64,000 nt of DNA from Combretum micranthum (taxonomy: Eukaryota; Streptophyta; Magnoliopsida; Myrtales; Combretaceae). Each line of letters starts with the position of its first letter. The first letter of the stretch is position 1. Under the pieces are notes generated by a model. It searched no databases. It was not told the origin of the DNA and saw nothing but the letters and a program-made list of their open reading frames with translations. The translations under genes and the position numbers were made by a program. The DNA is taken from the NCBI GenBank assembly GCA_024138025.1, contig JAMXBD010001392.1:1-64000 (forward strand), read 5' to 3'. This document shows positions 24,980-37,800 of the stretch, one piece after another.

Positions 24980-25930
24980 TAAAATTTCATTTCATTTCAT
25001 CTCTTCTCCCTCTTTTTTCTTACTTTTTTTTTTTTGGTTTCATGAAATTTTTCTGCGTAATTTTGAGTATACAACAAGAAAGTTAATAATGTCACTGAAG
25101 AGTTAATGATGCTGTTTCCTCTTCCTAGATCTGGATAAATTAAGCATAGAAGAGGCCAGACGTGGTACATAAAACTGCACTTCTTCCAAAGGTATGGCTA
25201 TGGTAGAATATGTTATATATATATATATTAGAATAGATATTTGCTGTTCCAAACTTCCTGTTTTGAGCAGCATATGTTTGTCAATTGCATTTAAGCATAC
25301 TGACAAGTAAATAATAATACATGAAAATAGAAATTTGTTCTATTAGATCAAGTGTGTGTTTGTAATTGGTAGAAACGATTTCATTTAAAGATGGAAATTC
25401 GATTTGGATCATCATTCCTTTTCTTTCAAAGTCACGTTTGTTGTTTCATGATATAAATGAATGATTATGCATTTTTCATGGAAATCATCTAATATGTATA
25501 TATACATATATATTGTATTTGCACTGCATTTTAGTAGTATGAACTTTTGTGGGTAGATTGCTACGTGCGTATTTTCTTAATTTAGATTTGTCTCTTTGCT
25601 GCAGACTTAGTGGAAACGGTATTCTGGTCATATGTGTATGGTGGAGCGTACCACTCGAGCGGGTATGATGTTTGAAGATGCAGTTTTGCAAATGTTTGGC
25701 TGTGTATAGTTTTATTGATGCTTGGTATGTTTGTAACTTCTGTAAAAGTTTCAATACACGGCGGAATAATAAGAGACTAGGGTTTTCGTCTAGTCCAGTT
25801 CCACAAGTTGAGGCATGGAGTGGATCTTATAGTTTGTTATGTAATAAGAGACAAGTTTATATAAGTAAGTGTGATTTTTGTACCGTATTTGTCCTGCTGT
25901 ATTGTTGTAATTCTTATTGAAAAATGATAG
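24980..25930 (+). other. CNL 3' region with possible spliced 3' UTR
   Basis: After the stop there is a T-rich stretch, then a degenerate copy of the CNL's own 3' end (25122-25206), then (AT)n at about 25214-25228. At 25604 a ttgctgcag acceptor precedes a less AT-rich segment with aataataag near 25767. Related CNL genes often have introns in the 3' UTR, so 25605 onward may be a 3' UTR exon. This is inference only. Confidence 0.4.
25122..25206 (+). repeat. Degenerate duplicate of the CNL C-terminal coding end
   Basis: The segment from tcctagatctgga to gtatggctatggtag aligns along its whole length with 24898-24981 (tccacagctggagg ... gtaaggctatagtaa), including the gaagaggccagacgtggtac block that matches gaagaaggccaggactggta. 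The copy is about 225 bases downstream, in the same direction, and no longer codes. It may be the tail of a deleted second CNL or a local tandem duplication. Confidence 0.7.
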
Positions 25931-28578
25931 ATATCAGCTCTTACTGTGATTTGGAGTAGATGGATGTGTCAATATTTGCATGCAAAAGATCAGATACTAG
26001 GATGTTTGGTGACCTCATAGCTAAATCTGTCAATGGATTGCAATGGAACTTTCTCAATCAAGGGAGCTTACAATGGAATCGTTTATCACCTTAAATAGTG
26101 TTTTTGAAACTAGATTGGGTATGTTGGGTTCGGATTAGATGCCAACATGGGAAGTCTTTTGAAATTGTAATGAAAAATCCAACAGTAATGCAAGTCAAGC
26201 TGGCATGGGACCAAGCATATATAGGAAAATGGTATAAATCATATTACACTTGGATGAAATTTGCTGTCTGGATCTTCCATGTCAAGTGCTGTGCGGCTCG
26301 GACTCGTATGAGATTGCCTGGATCTTGCCGCATAGGCACTCATTTAAGACGTCAGCGGGTGAGGCTCTCTGGCTTGGCTGCTCATTGACGCTCAAGTGGT
26401 CTGAGTGTTATCAGCTTACTGGTTTGTGTCAGCTATTGTGTCGTGGCTATTTAGAATAGTTGAAAAGAGTAATGGGTGTTTTTATTAGGAAAAATCTAGG
26501 AAAATTAATAAAAAATTATCTAAGAGTTTAAATAAACTTTGCAAATTGTTGGTAGCTGCTTCACTAACTTTAGAAAATGTTGATTTTTTGTTTAATAACT
26601 CAAAACATTGATGTTTAGATAAACTAACTTTGAATTTTAATATCTTTTAAAGTAATTTATCATTTTTCATTAAAATCATGTGATGATTTCAAACGTGTGC
26701 ATTTCATCGAATTTCCATTAAAGTTACACAGAAATATTATAAAATGCATAAATGTGTGCTTTCTAATTTATCAACTTATCTTAAGTGAACGAAGGAATAA
26801 TATCTAGAATATTGAATTGGATTTCCGTCACATGATCCCTTTACAAGACAACTGAATTTAGCAAGATGGACCTATAATCTTAAATTGTCAATATTAGACA
26901 AATGCCAATAACTTGCCTCTAGGGAAAATACATATATGTTAACAAAATTCAAATCCAATTACACCATAAACGACGGTCTAACATATGTTTACTACTATTA
27001 TAAAAGAATTACCAATTGCAAATTAGATGAAATTAAATATTAAAATATTATTGTTAAATTGCGTCTACGAAATGAGACATAAATATTTACACACAAATCA
27101 AGGATATAAATAGTGATATCATATTCTACTAGTATACCTATATCATGTTTTATGCATATATATATATATATATATTTGTTTATCGTGGTTTATTTTCGTG
27201 TTATACAAACGAGCATTTGGACCATGTTATCTTTTTCATTTTGCTTCATGCATGCTGTTACTTTTTCAGTTTGCTTCTATGATGGGATTTCATTTTCCTG
27301 GAACCCACCATATTACCTTTCCATCACAAATTGATATTTTAATATGCACTGTTTACTAATATTTACATATCCCATTTAATAAACAACCGTTTTTTGATAA
27401 TTAATTTTATTTTGACCTTATTTAAGTAATTAATTTCAATTAGGATCCCAGTAAAGAAATAATTTCCCGAAAACAGCTAATTGTTTGCAATAAAAGAGAC
27501 TTTCATTCATAAGTAATACATATTTTGATGTTCCAAAATCGAACCAAAAGAAATTCCATCAGCATAAAGTAAATGAAAAAGGTTATTCATACATATTCTA
27601 GCATGTCATAATTCTACATCAAATACTAATAAACATTTCAGCTATCCATTTCTGTGTACTGTTTCTCTATCATTATTATGCACAATACAACCAACAATCA
27701 CTATTATCGAAACAATTAAGAAATAAAAAAGTAAGTTTCACAACTTTGTTTTCTCGCATTCCACACGTTTCTATACTTGAATTTTCCACGTAGCTAAAAT
27801 TATAATAATATTATACAAACCATTTTATTTAAGTTGATCCTTTCAATAACTTAGCAAATGATGTGGAAAAAATTACATGCGAAATTTTTATGAATGCAAT
27901 AATGTCCATTAACTAGTTCGCAAAGTTACGTCATTAAGTGTTTAAAAAGGAGATATTTAATTTGAACCACTTTGTATAACATATTTAACTTTTAACTATT
28001 TTATTGTGTGAGTCGTAGTATCAAAATGTAAATAGTTGGAGCCACTATACCATTAAAATCTATCATTTGAATTATTTCAATTTGTTCATGTGCTAAATTT
28101 CCACTCTTAATTAAAAAAAAAAAAAAATTGGAAGTATCATACAGAAAAAAAATAAAGAAAATGAAAAAGATTAGCTATATGTGGTTTCAGCTAATCACCT
28201 TATTATTCGAGTTTTTTTATATTTAATTTTTAAGACCATGAAAAAGGAATGGCCTCTCATGAACAAACAAATTAACATATTGCTCAGAAGAGCCTCTTCT
28301 TAGTTTTGGTTCATCTAAAGCGGTACGAGGCTAATACCAACGGCGGATAATATATACGAGTAGGTCTTGGTTCATAATTCCTTCCCTATGCCAAACAGGT
28401 ATCTTAAATTCATGACACTCGTTATAACTCAGGATGCTTTATGTATGTCATTTCCCCTATATATAAAAGATAAGTAATTGGAACATTGCGTGCTGCTACA
28501 CTAGAATACTTATGTAGGCGATGTAATTTTCTCATCAAGTGTTTTATATTATATGGATCGCGACTAAAATAAATATGG
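25931..28578. other. Intergenic, no gene recognised
   Basis: AT-rich, with an (AT)n run at about 27156-27175 and short A or T runs. Short open frames near 26.1-26.46 kb and 27.1 kb show no recognised similarity. Confidence 0.6.
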
Positions 28579-29894
28579 GGTGGGAGTAGACATCGTCACG
28601 GTTCGGGTCGGTTCCGGACCCAAACCGGAACCGCCAGAGCCAGGGCGGTTCACAGTTCCAAGGAACCACCGGTTCTGACGGTTCTGGTTTCGGTTCCACG
28701 TGAACCGTTTTTTTTTTTTTTTTTTTTTTTTTTGAGAAAAAATGAAGAAAACAATCAAGTTTAGTAGGCTTATTTCAACCCAATCTAAAGAAAAGGTCCG
28801 AGAATGATAAGGAGTGACATCAAGGTACGACTCCTAGTAAGCTTCCGATATAACTTATAGGCTGAAGGTATCATTTTGCCATGAAGACCTTACATGTTTA
28901 GACATGGGAAATTGTTGAATACGATGTGGGTGAAAAAGTCCCATATGGGGTAAAAATGTCCCACGTGGATAATAAAAAATAATTACTATTGGTTAAAATA
29001 ATTTATATTAACTAGTTGTATTTTGTGTTTGCATCTAAATGCTTTCTTGTCTAAAAGCCTCAATCCATAATATAGGGCTATTTGTGTTTGATTATGACCC
29101 TAGCAAATTTTAAAATGAATTGTGCTTGAAAGCCTAAATGACCCTATTAAATTTTAAAATAAATACGTTATGAAGTCTCTATTTGAAAAACACATGTCTC
29201 AATATCATCTTTAATTTGCTTAAAGTTTATGATGTAAATTACAATGAAAACAATACTAAATCTTGAAAAGATAGGCTTCCATATTTTAATTTGCTTAAAG
29301 CTTATGATGTAAATTATAATGAAAAACAGACTTAATTTTGCAAAGATAGGCTTCTATTTTTAGGTTAAAAGTATAGATAAATCTGATGAATGGTAGGTCC
29401 GAATCCAATCATTAATTGAAGAGTTTAATTACTATGTGACTAACGTAAAAAAAAAAAAAAAAAATCTTTGGCATAATTGCTCGGTGGTTAATTCATACGG
29501 TCATACTATTACACAACTAACTTAAATAAAAACCAATGACGACATCCAATTTAGTTGTCACTAAAAATATCATGAGGTTTCACTAGTAAGGTTGAGACTT
29601 AATGTGGCATGCTAAAATGGATGCATCATGTGCAGGTTTGTTTTTTGTTTTTTTTTTTTAATTCAAATATTTGGCGGGTTGGAACCGCCGGTTTCAGGTC
29701 TGGAATAGCGGTTTCGGGCCCGGTTGGAACCGCTGGTTCCACCACTCCTAACCACTTGGACCCGTCGGTTCCGGCGGGTCCTTGGACAGTTTGAAACCGT
29801 CACCAACGGGGCGGTTCCCAGGTCAGGAACCGCCGATGACGGTTCGGGGTGATTCGTGGTTCGGAACCGCCCCATAGTGATGTCTAGGTGGGAG
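28579..29894. mobile_element. Non-autonomous hAT element with perfect 8-bp TSD
   Basis: The element proper is 28587-29886 (1300 bp). It starts TAGACATC and ends GATGTCTA, an exact 8-base terminal inverted repeat of the TAG...CTA form usual for hAT transposons. It is flanked on both sides by the identical 8-bp duplication GGTGGGAG (28579-28586 and 29887-29894). Both subterminal regions (28597-28705 and 29672-29872) are GC-rich and packed with GGTTC/GGAACCG words in both directions, typical of transposase binding sites. The interior is AT-rich with no transposase. The intact TSD suggests a fairly recent insertion. Confidence 0.92.
29213..29361. repeat. Two tandem copies of a 75-bp unit inside the hAT element
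   Basis: aatttgcttaaag(t/c)ttatgatg begins at 29213 and again at 29288. Both units end with gataggcttc. A related diverged copy lies at about 45.44-45.55 kb. Confidence 0.75.
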
Positions 29895-30769
29895 AGGTTT
29901 GGCTGATAAGCAAGTCCTGGTATTCGTGATGGTATGGTTATCAAATTCATGATTTTACTTATAGTGAATCATTGAATTGTGTAGAAATAATAGAATAGTA
30001 AGTTTAAAGAGTTATATAACAAAAAATCTTATTAGATCATAAACTTGTAAAATCATATGATTTGATTCGCGCTTTCAATAACATGCATGGTGGAGTTAAG
30101 TAAGGTGATAAGCGTGGAAGTTCCGGCAAACATTGATGCAAGAAGCTGTTTGTGTTGGAAGCTTGAAAACGGAAATGATTCAAGAATTTGTTAATCGCAT
30201 TCTACCCTTTGAGCTTGAGGATGAGTTATTAGATTAAGAAAAAAAATATTCATCTTTATCTTGTTATTTAACTCTATAGATTTATGGGTATAATTAAGAG
30301 AGATTGCTATCTTTTATATTTGATGAGTTAGGTCATAATACTTACCATACTTAACCTTAATTTTATCATAAGTTTCATAAAAAAGATCAAAATATAAGCT
30401 ATTATCAATGGTTTTTCTATTAATTGCCCCTGGACTACACAAACTCAGGTCAATTACACAAAACACCAAAAGGCAATTGAAATAAGAACTTCCAACTAAA
30501 TGTAGCATAATTAAGCATCAATCTGAGAACTTATTAGGCAAAAACAAGGATCATCTTAAGCTTTACATATTTGTAAAGCTCTTTATTGAAACACAACATC
30601 AGATGTCCCAAAAGCATCATAGCTCTTACATATATACGAAGTACTTAAAATAGTTTTAGTAATTCAAATATTTTATGTTTTTTGATATTGCAAAACGCCA
30701 AAAACCAACCATGGAACAACTCCCCAAAAATCAGATGCCAGAAGCAGTTGTTAATTTATCCTCATTCTT
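29895..30769. other. Intergenic and MYB 3' flank
   Basis: No gene recognised at 29895-30500. The part next to 30770 should be the 3' UTR of the minus-strand MYB gene. Confidence 0.5.
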
Positions 30770-33700
30770 CTAGCATATTCCGGGTAAGTTGTCCCAGGTG
30801 TAAGAAGTAGAAATCCTTCCATTCTCTGGAATAGGGTCTGTTGGGAACAAAGCAGCTATGTGGTGTGCATCTAGTCCAAGTCCATCATCAGACAAACCCG
30901 AACTGTTGCCTGAATTTTGGCTATTTGGCATCTCTCCTTTGAGATTACTTCCCTCAGAGACCGGTATAGCAGAAGGAATTGAATGAAGCAGCTTTGACAA
31001 GTTTGCCTGCATGGAGTTCATAGGATCTGCTTCATGGACAACATCACATGAAGAGTGGTCAGAGAAAAGACAAGTGATTTAAGTGAATCGAGCATAGAGA
31101 ATGGTATCATACAAATAGGGAAAGGCACAGTTATGACTTTGTTGGTGGCCTTACAGAATTATGCCAAAAATTTTTTGTCCTACATTTCTGAAATCTGCAA
31201 GTAAATGTTAACATATGTTAAGTGTAAAGACAATGGATTGCTGGTATATTAACCTTTACATCTATGGAGACCTAGCATGGTGGCACAACATTCAGACAAC
31301 AATCATCCTACAAAAAGCTAATGCGGTTAAGACAAGGCCTTCATAGTAGTGACACAACAATTGCTGTTACAGCAGCAGAATGGATCAGATTCGATTCCAA
31401 TTCTCCCTCCCTTGGAAAAATGTCATATACACGTCGCTGGCCTAATTAAAGTTAATGAGGCTAAGATGTAGAGGGATCATGAATCATCCATTTATATGCA
31501 AAAGCACGGCTTATTGATATGGCAGAAATTCATTGCTTCTATACCTAAGCATAAAAAAAACAAGTACGTGAGTTAACTAATGCAACTTAGTACTTTAGTT
31601 GTTACAACAATCCTACACTAATCCATGCTTAAAATAAAAAAGAAAAGATAGGAACCATCAAGATAGATTTTGAAAACTAAAAATTATTTTACTTAAACAA
31701 ACCTGAAGAGGAATTGATTGATTGGACTGGATCCCATTGAGGTATCGTCTTAATTGATTCATCTAACTTCTTGTCTTGAAAACTGAAGAAATTCTGCATT
31801 TGTAAATTTTCACCGGATGCCAATCCGCGAGCTTCCTGTAGTAAACCGTCTAGCAACCCGCTATTTGGCTGGCCAATCCTCGGTTTTTTCTCCATATAAG
31901 TCTCAGTTTTTCCTATCTGAGGCAAGTAAAATGGGCTTGAAGGGAGTTCTGGTTTGATCGAATAAACTGACTTTGATGGAAGCATTTGGTCCATGTTGAG
32001 TTTCAAGCTTGTGGGTGAGCTCAAGTTGAAAGACAGTGGGCTAAACTGGAAACTACTGCCCATACCAATCCCGAGGTTAGTTAACTGGGATGGCCCTGTC
32101 GGTGTGCGGGGAGAGGGGATTGAAGAGCTCTGTGACATGTTTGGAAAGGAGAGCGAAAACCCAGGTGTTTCATAAGGCTTGTATTGGATTGAAGGGGATC
32201 CTAGAGCAGGTGGTGCTTGTAAGGCTGTTAGCGGAGGTGTTCGGGGGGAGACTAGAGCAGGAGGTGTTAACGGTTGGGTGGTTAAGCAGCTTGTAGAAGG
32301 AAAAGTAAGGGATGGTTCAAAGAGTGCTAGCGAGTTATTGAAACCCGTCGTCTTTAACTGATGATGAGAGGTTTGTGGAATGATTAAAGGAGTTGGAAGA
32401 TGGAATCGCGATTCCGCGGTTTCTTTGCTCTTGTTAAGAGTTTGGAGAAGGGTTGGTGCTTGAACATGGAAACCGGTAGCTGTTGGTAATTTTTCTTGTA
32501 ATGATGTCCCGGCAACCTCTGTTCTAGGATCTGTTGGTGGTGTTGTTGTTTTTGTTCTCCTCCTCCTCCTCCTCCTTCGTCTTTTCGCGGTGATGTTATT
32601 TCACTTGGGTATAGGGGAAGGCCCTGGCGAATGCGGCGCTTGATCCTTGTGTTCCAGTAGTTCTTGATTTCGTTGTCTGTTCGTCCGGGTAACTATAAAA
32701 GATACTGCACATATGAGCAACTTGATAGAAAAATTGTCTAACAACGTGCTTAATATGCTATATTAATATCCCAAGCATTGATCGTCATATCAAATAACTG
32801 CCCTGGCAATTTTTTTTATTGGTAAATTCTTAAAAGGGAGATACTTAACAATTTTTTTTAAATTTTTTTAATTACCACGTATCATATTCTACCAATAAAA
32901 ATAAAAGAATAGTAAGAAACTTGCTTTTTAAATTATTTAGCTAAACAACTCTGAGTAAAGCAACTAACTTTATTAGTTTTTTGAATCACTTGGCATGGCG
33001 ATCCGTGTCAAGAAACTCAAATGAAGTTGCTTTAAGAAGACGCTAGTTTTAAAAGACTTGCAATTGCATTATAAAACTTTAGATTTTTTTAAAATATGAA
33101 ATAAACTATAAAAGAAAATGAGAAAAGGGTATAGATTTCTTAAGACATGCATTTATGGACTATAGTTAGAATTTACATGCATTTTAAGGTTTGTGTCCAT
33201 ATACTGTAATTTTATAGATAAAATTTCCAACTCCTGGTATGATTTGATTTAATATAATACATATAAATATATATTCATCATTTATTAGCTATTCTCATAT
33301 GTGATGATTAACTACAAGTAAATGTCAGTTACTTTTCTCTCTTCTATGAATGTACTAAAATTAAGTAATATCATATAACAAGGAACATAGAATAGAAAAC
33401 TTTTTGCTAATGAAACAAGATAAAATATTTTAGCTGCTATCTTTTTACTCCAAACTATCCATTTCTGTAAAGGATTAGAAATTTCTCTATGCATATTATA
33501 TTTATAATATTAAGTAAAAACAATTATATTACTACAATTACATAGTGCTATGAAATTTATATAATTTTTAACTTAATATAATAAAGTTCCCTTATTATAT
33601 ATTTTTTCACTTGATATTACAAATATAATATATATATATATATAGACAATTTTCTTATCATAATAATAATAGATAGTGTTCAAAATAATTGATATTGATT

Positions 33701-34862
33701 GACTTAATCTTCTTTTTCATTATAAGTTCCCCTATTATATGATATCACTTAGTTGTTAAGGTATAAATAAAAGAGAAAAAAAATAATATTTATCTCAATT
33801 AATTATCATGCATGAGGATAGCTATTATATCATGAATATATGTATATATGTCAAATCATACCACAAGTGAGAAACTTTGTTAGTAAGTTTCAAAAATTAA
33901 TTTTCCAAGCAATAATAAAATAAACATATGTATTTTTTATTTGTACAATACTTAAAAATAAGTTATAAACTTTTACGCACAATTTTCTGAAAATGACCTA
34001 GATTTTTTAGTTATGCATTTACAAGAATGTATTTATAAGTTACTTGCATTTTAGAGGTTCCATTCATCTACCATTAACAAAATCTAACTATCCATTTGTG
34101 TATATTATAAACATAGAACCTTAAAAAGCACTGTTAAAAAATCTGAGCCCTGATTTTTTTTGCGAAACATGCACAAATAAGGCCCTCTAAATTGATTTTT
34201 TCCGGTGAGAAAATCTTTCCTAGTCGGATGAATAAGCAAATAAAGTGAAATCATTTAGGAAAAATTAAAATAAAATAAAATAAAATCAGCACATTGCTTC
34301 TTATGCTATTATAATTGCACCAATCTAACATAATATTTTTTTTTGCATTTATCCAAGCAGAAATATAATGTGATTACATGGACCATCTGATATCATAAAT
34401 AAAAAGAACAACAATCCATTTTACAATGAGAATGAAACAAAACATGAAACTAAAATATAGCAAAATTAAAGGAAAATAGTACCGAAACAATTTTCGTGTC
34501 GCGTCAGCGATTGCCATAAACCCCGAGGTTGAACATAGCAAATTAAAGGAAAAAAGTACCTGAGCAGCCATGCGAGCCCATTTATTCCCAAGTTGAGAAT
34601 GCAACTCAATGATCAATCTCTCTTCTTCAGGAGTAAATGCACCTTTCTTCAAATTTGGCCTTAAATGGTTTGTCCATCGGAGACGACAGCTCTTTCCACA
34701 GCGGGCTAAACCCGTATTCTTCTGCACCGCATTCCAATTCCCTTCTCCATTTTTCTTCACATATTCCACCAACACCGCATCCTCCGCCGCCGTCCATGGA
34801 CCCTTCTTCAACACTGGTCCACCATTTCCATCGATGCGTGCCCCGTTAATTGGTATCGACAT
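30770..34862 (-). CDS. R2R3-MYB transcription factor, GAMYB-like (subgroup 18, MYB101/97/120 type), three exons, one frameshift
   Basis: Nuclear DNA-binding regulator. GAMYB-like factors act in gibberellin and ABA responses, anther and pollen-tube function, and are controlled by miR159. Coding exons: 34862-34560, 32692-31703 and 31026-30770, joined at GT-AG sites in phases 0 and 1. The start is the ATG before [15 protein letters not shown]; an upstream in-frame start is possible. R2 (about 19-70) has [15 protein letters not shown] and [16 protein letters not shown]3 (about 71-122) runs through exon 2 with [20 protein letters not shown]. Exon 2 then hits a (GGA)6 repeat at about 32560-32578, after which the conserved C-terminal sequence continues in another frame. 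One missing base there accounts for it: the total is 1550 nt, and one more gives 516 residues. The protein ends [10 protein letters not shown], the subgroup's usual terminus. Alternatives are a short cryptic intron or an assembly error. Confidence 0.9.
31931..31951 (-). promoter_or_regulatory. Putative miR159 target site in MYB exon 2
   Basis: The minus strand reads CAGAACTCCCTTCAAGCCCAT, encoding part of PELPSSPF. It is at the place where GAMYB-like genes carry the miR159 site (canonical TGGAGCTCCCTTCATTCCAAT). The central nine bases CTCCCTTCA are identical; by eye 15 of 21 positions match. Binding would be weaker than canonical. Confidence 0.6.
32560..32580 (-). repeat. (GGA)6 microsatellite in MYB exon 2
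   Basis: cctcctcctcctcctcct on the plus strand. It marks the place where the reading frame must shift, and is a plausible slippage site. Confidence 0.85.
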
Positions 34863-37800
34863 AAATTTAAATCCCGAAACTCGACCCTGATGGACCGGAC
34901 TCCCTCGCCAAATGTCTATACACCAATGCCCATTTCTTTCGTACAAAATTTGTCTATTTGAATTTAAATTTTTATTTTTTATTAATTTGGTTTTGTATAT
35001 CTGCAAGGTCTATGTTTAATGGAAATAGTGATAAGGAAAAAAATAAATAAATAAAACAAAGATCCCCCTTCTCCTCCTCCTCTTTCTCTCTCACTAATGG
35101 AAATAATAAAAGAGATAATTTACATTTTGCAAATTGTATCGTAGCTAGTTTGTTACGTTATTTTCCCAGAAAGAACAGATTTTGATCAAGTTTAGAGTTC
35201 AAAGAAGATGTTTTCTGAACTGGGGTTACATTAAAACAGCTAAAAATCAATATCATAGTGATTTTATGCAGTTCTTTAAAAATGGTCTTTCTGGGATAAA
35301 TTAATTTTAGAGAGAAGAGAAAAGAGGGAAGGAGGGGGAAAAAAAAGAAAAAGAAACAAACAAAGAGTATGGTGGATTCAGATAATGAAGATCTTAGTTT
35401 TTGCCCCCATATGGACCCACAAGAAGGAAAAATAATTGGTGATTTGTTGGTACAAATATATATGACAGGAGAAGAGAGAAAGAGGGTGGTTGTTTTTGTC
35501 TATTTTAAGGTTTCATTGGCGGAGGCTCTGAGGTTTTTAGATGGCACACATGAATACAGCCTTTGCATGGGAGGACACTATGACCTTATTGCTCGGGTTT
35601 TGTGACTTCGATGTGGCTGTTTTATTTATTTATTTATTTTTACTCCCTCCCTTTTGGATTAGATTCAAGGACAGCTGTCCAAGAACCTGGTCTGGAACCC
35701 CATATGGGTTGAGGGTTTTTCCTTACATGATTGGCTTGCTTTCCATTCTTAAACATGCAAACTTTGAACTTCATCTAGTGGCTTTTTGCTGATCATCAAG
35801 TTCGTTAGTTTACTTGCAAATTGAAAATCTCCGATGTAACATTAATTCGATTTCTAAATAAGTTAAATTAAAATGATACAATGTTGAGTTTTAAACTCTT
35901 GATTAATTTATTAACTCAAGTTTGAATTAATTAAGCTCGTTCATTTTGATATTTTTAATTTTTTTTCAATTAATACAGTACTAATAGCATACACATCAAA
36001 GGTTTTTCGCATGTGTTAAGGTCGATATGAAAAGGCAATAAACATTCATATGAATTTAAATAGCTCATGATTAATTTAGTTATTTACCCAGGTAGTATAG
36101 ATCATTATAATAATACACGAATACGTTATATGTGTTATCTATTCATTGAAATGCTATTAGTGTATAATATAATATATATATATATATATATATATAATTT
36201 CAAAAGTTACCATGAATGATAACTAGTAAATGAAATAGGTACTGTGGATGATAAGAAAGTTTAATCCTTTTTTTTTTTATGGTCTATAAATATCTAATCT
36301 ATAAAAGTAATATCATCCTTTCCCGGGTGCACTCGTGTAGTCCTTGTTTTGAAAATTCCCTTGCATTGCTTGCATCTACGATGGTGTTATACTAAAGAAT
36401 GTGTTGCTTTCAGATGCTTTTATTAGTATATTCCATATCAATCCATGAGATTTTCTCTAATAGTCAAATACAGAATCACACAAAATTGGTATAGTTTGAC
36501 CATTTGATGATGCTTAGCTCATCATCTCCTAATTTACAAAAATTAGAGTGGAGCACTGTGAATATCCATGTGAATATCCATGTGAATGGATCCTTTTTAA
36601 GGTTGATAGCTCATGAAAAAGAAGAACCTTCTTGGATTTATTCATGGAGCATTAAATTGAGTGGCCGACTCCAAATGGAAATGTGATGTTGAGATGATTA
36701 TATGAGTCTTATTTAAATTTGTATTTGCATGTTTCTAGTGAAATTTTATTTATCTATGATTTGTTTAATCTATATATAGTTTTGCGTTTTATCTAATTTA
36801 TATTAGATTTTGGTAAAAACAAGTTTGAAAATGATAAGATAGCGATTCACAACAACCATACAAACAAAACACAAGTATATATACGATCATTATATGCTCT
36901 AAGTTTTAAGCTTGGATTAAGAAAAAATATATTTATATATAAATTAATCCCAAAGGAAGTCCAATATATAAATACATATATATATATATATATATTAGAG
37001 GGTTAGGTTATATTTGGATTAGCTTTCTCTTATCATTGGAAAAAGAAGTGGAAGAGTTAGCTTTATCTCTATAAAAGGAAATATGTCTAGTTGTAGTTGC
37101 TTACTAGTTGTTTGCATTATACGTCGCAGCGTTATTGAGATGAGAAAAATGTGGTTTGATCAACAACTCCTTTAATTTGTAGATAAAATCGTTTTAAAAA
37201 GATTAAATTTAATACGGTTGTAACTATACCTCGATTGATGGTCATGCCTCATGGTGATTGAAAATTTTAAATGAGTATGAATCTACTCTGCCATACAAAA
37301 GAAGAGATATATATAGTTGTCGCATTGCATAATTAATAGATTTAATTAGATTTCTTATACCATTTCTTTGTAAACATAAAAGTTATATTCCTTTTTCAAT
37401 CCGTTTATTTTTTTTCCTAATATTATAACACATTTATATTTTATTGACGTTGGAAAGGTCATACAATTTGTAGAAGTGCTAATGGATTTTTTTTTTTTAC
37501 CCAAATGGTTATCTTATTTTTGTTGTGAGTTTTTATTATATTAACGTTTTGTAAAGATATTTATATATAGGTAGTGTGCGTTTGCTAAGACATGATAAAT
37601 ATTTTGTACTTTCTTTATCTTTTTTTTTTTATGAATTTATGGTTATTTAATTATTATGATTTCTTAAAATGCAAGTGAAAAATTGGTTGTTGTTATTATT
37701 TTAAACAGTGAATTTTGAATAATTAGTAGTATTTATAATTTATCCTTAAAAATGTTTTTTAATATTTATTAAATTACAAATTTAATAAGTATAAACACAA

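Noticed and set aside
28564..29950. Pro/Gly/Arg-rich open frames at both ends of the hAT element
   Set aside because: They arise from the GC-rich subterminal GGTTC/GGAACC arrays and start or end outside the element; not genes.
34609..34890. Plus-strand open frames over MYB exon 1
   Set aside because: Antisense to the conserved R2R3 coding sequence.
35369..35792. Two overlapping open frames upstream of the MYB gene
   Set aside because: No similarity recognised and partly in the likely MYB leader or promoter; probably chance.
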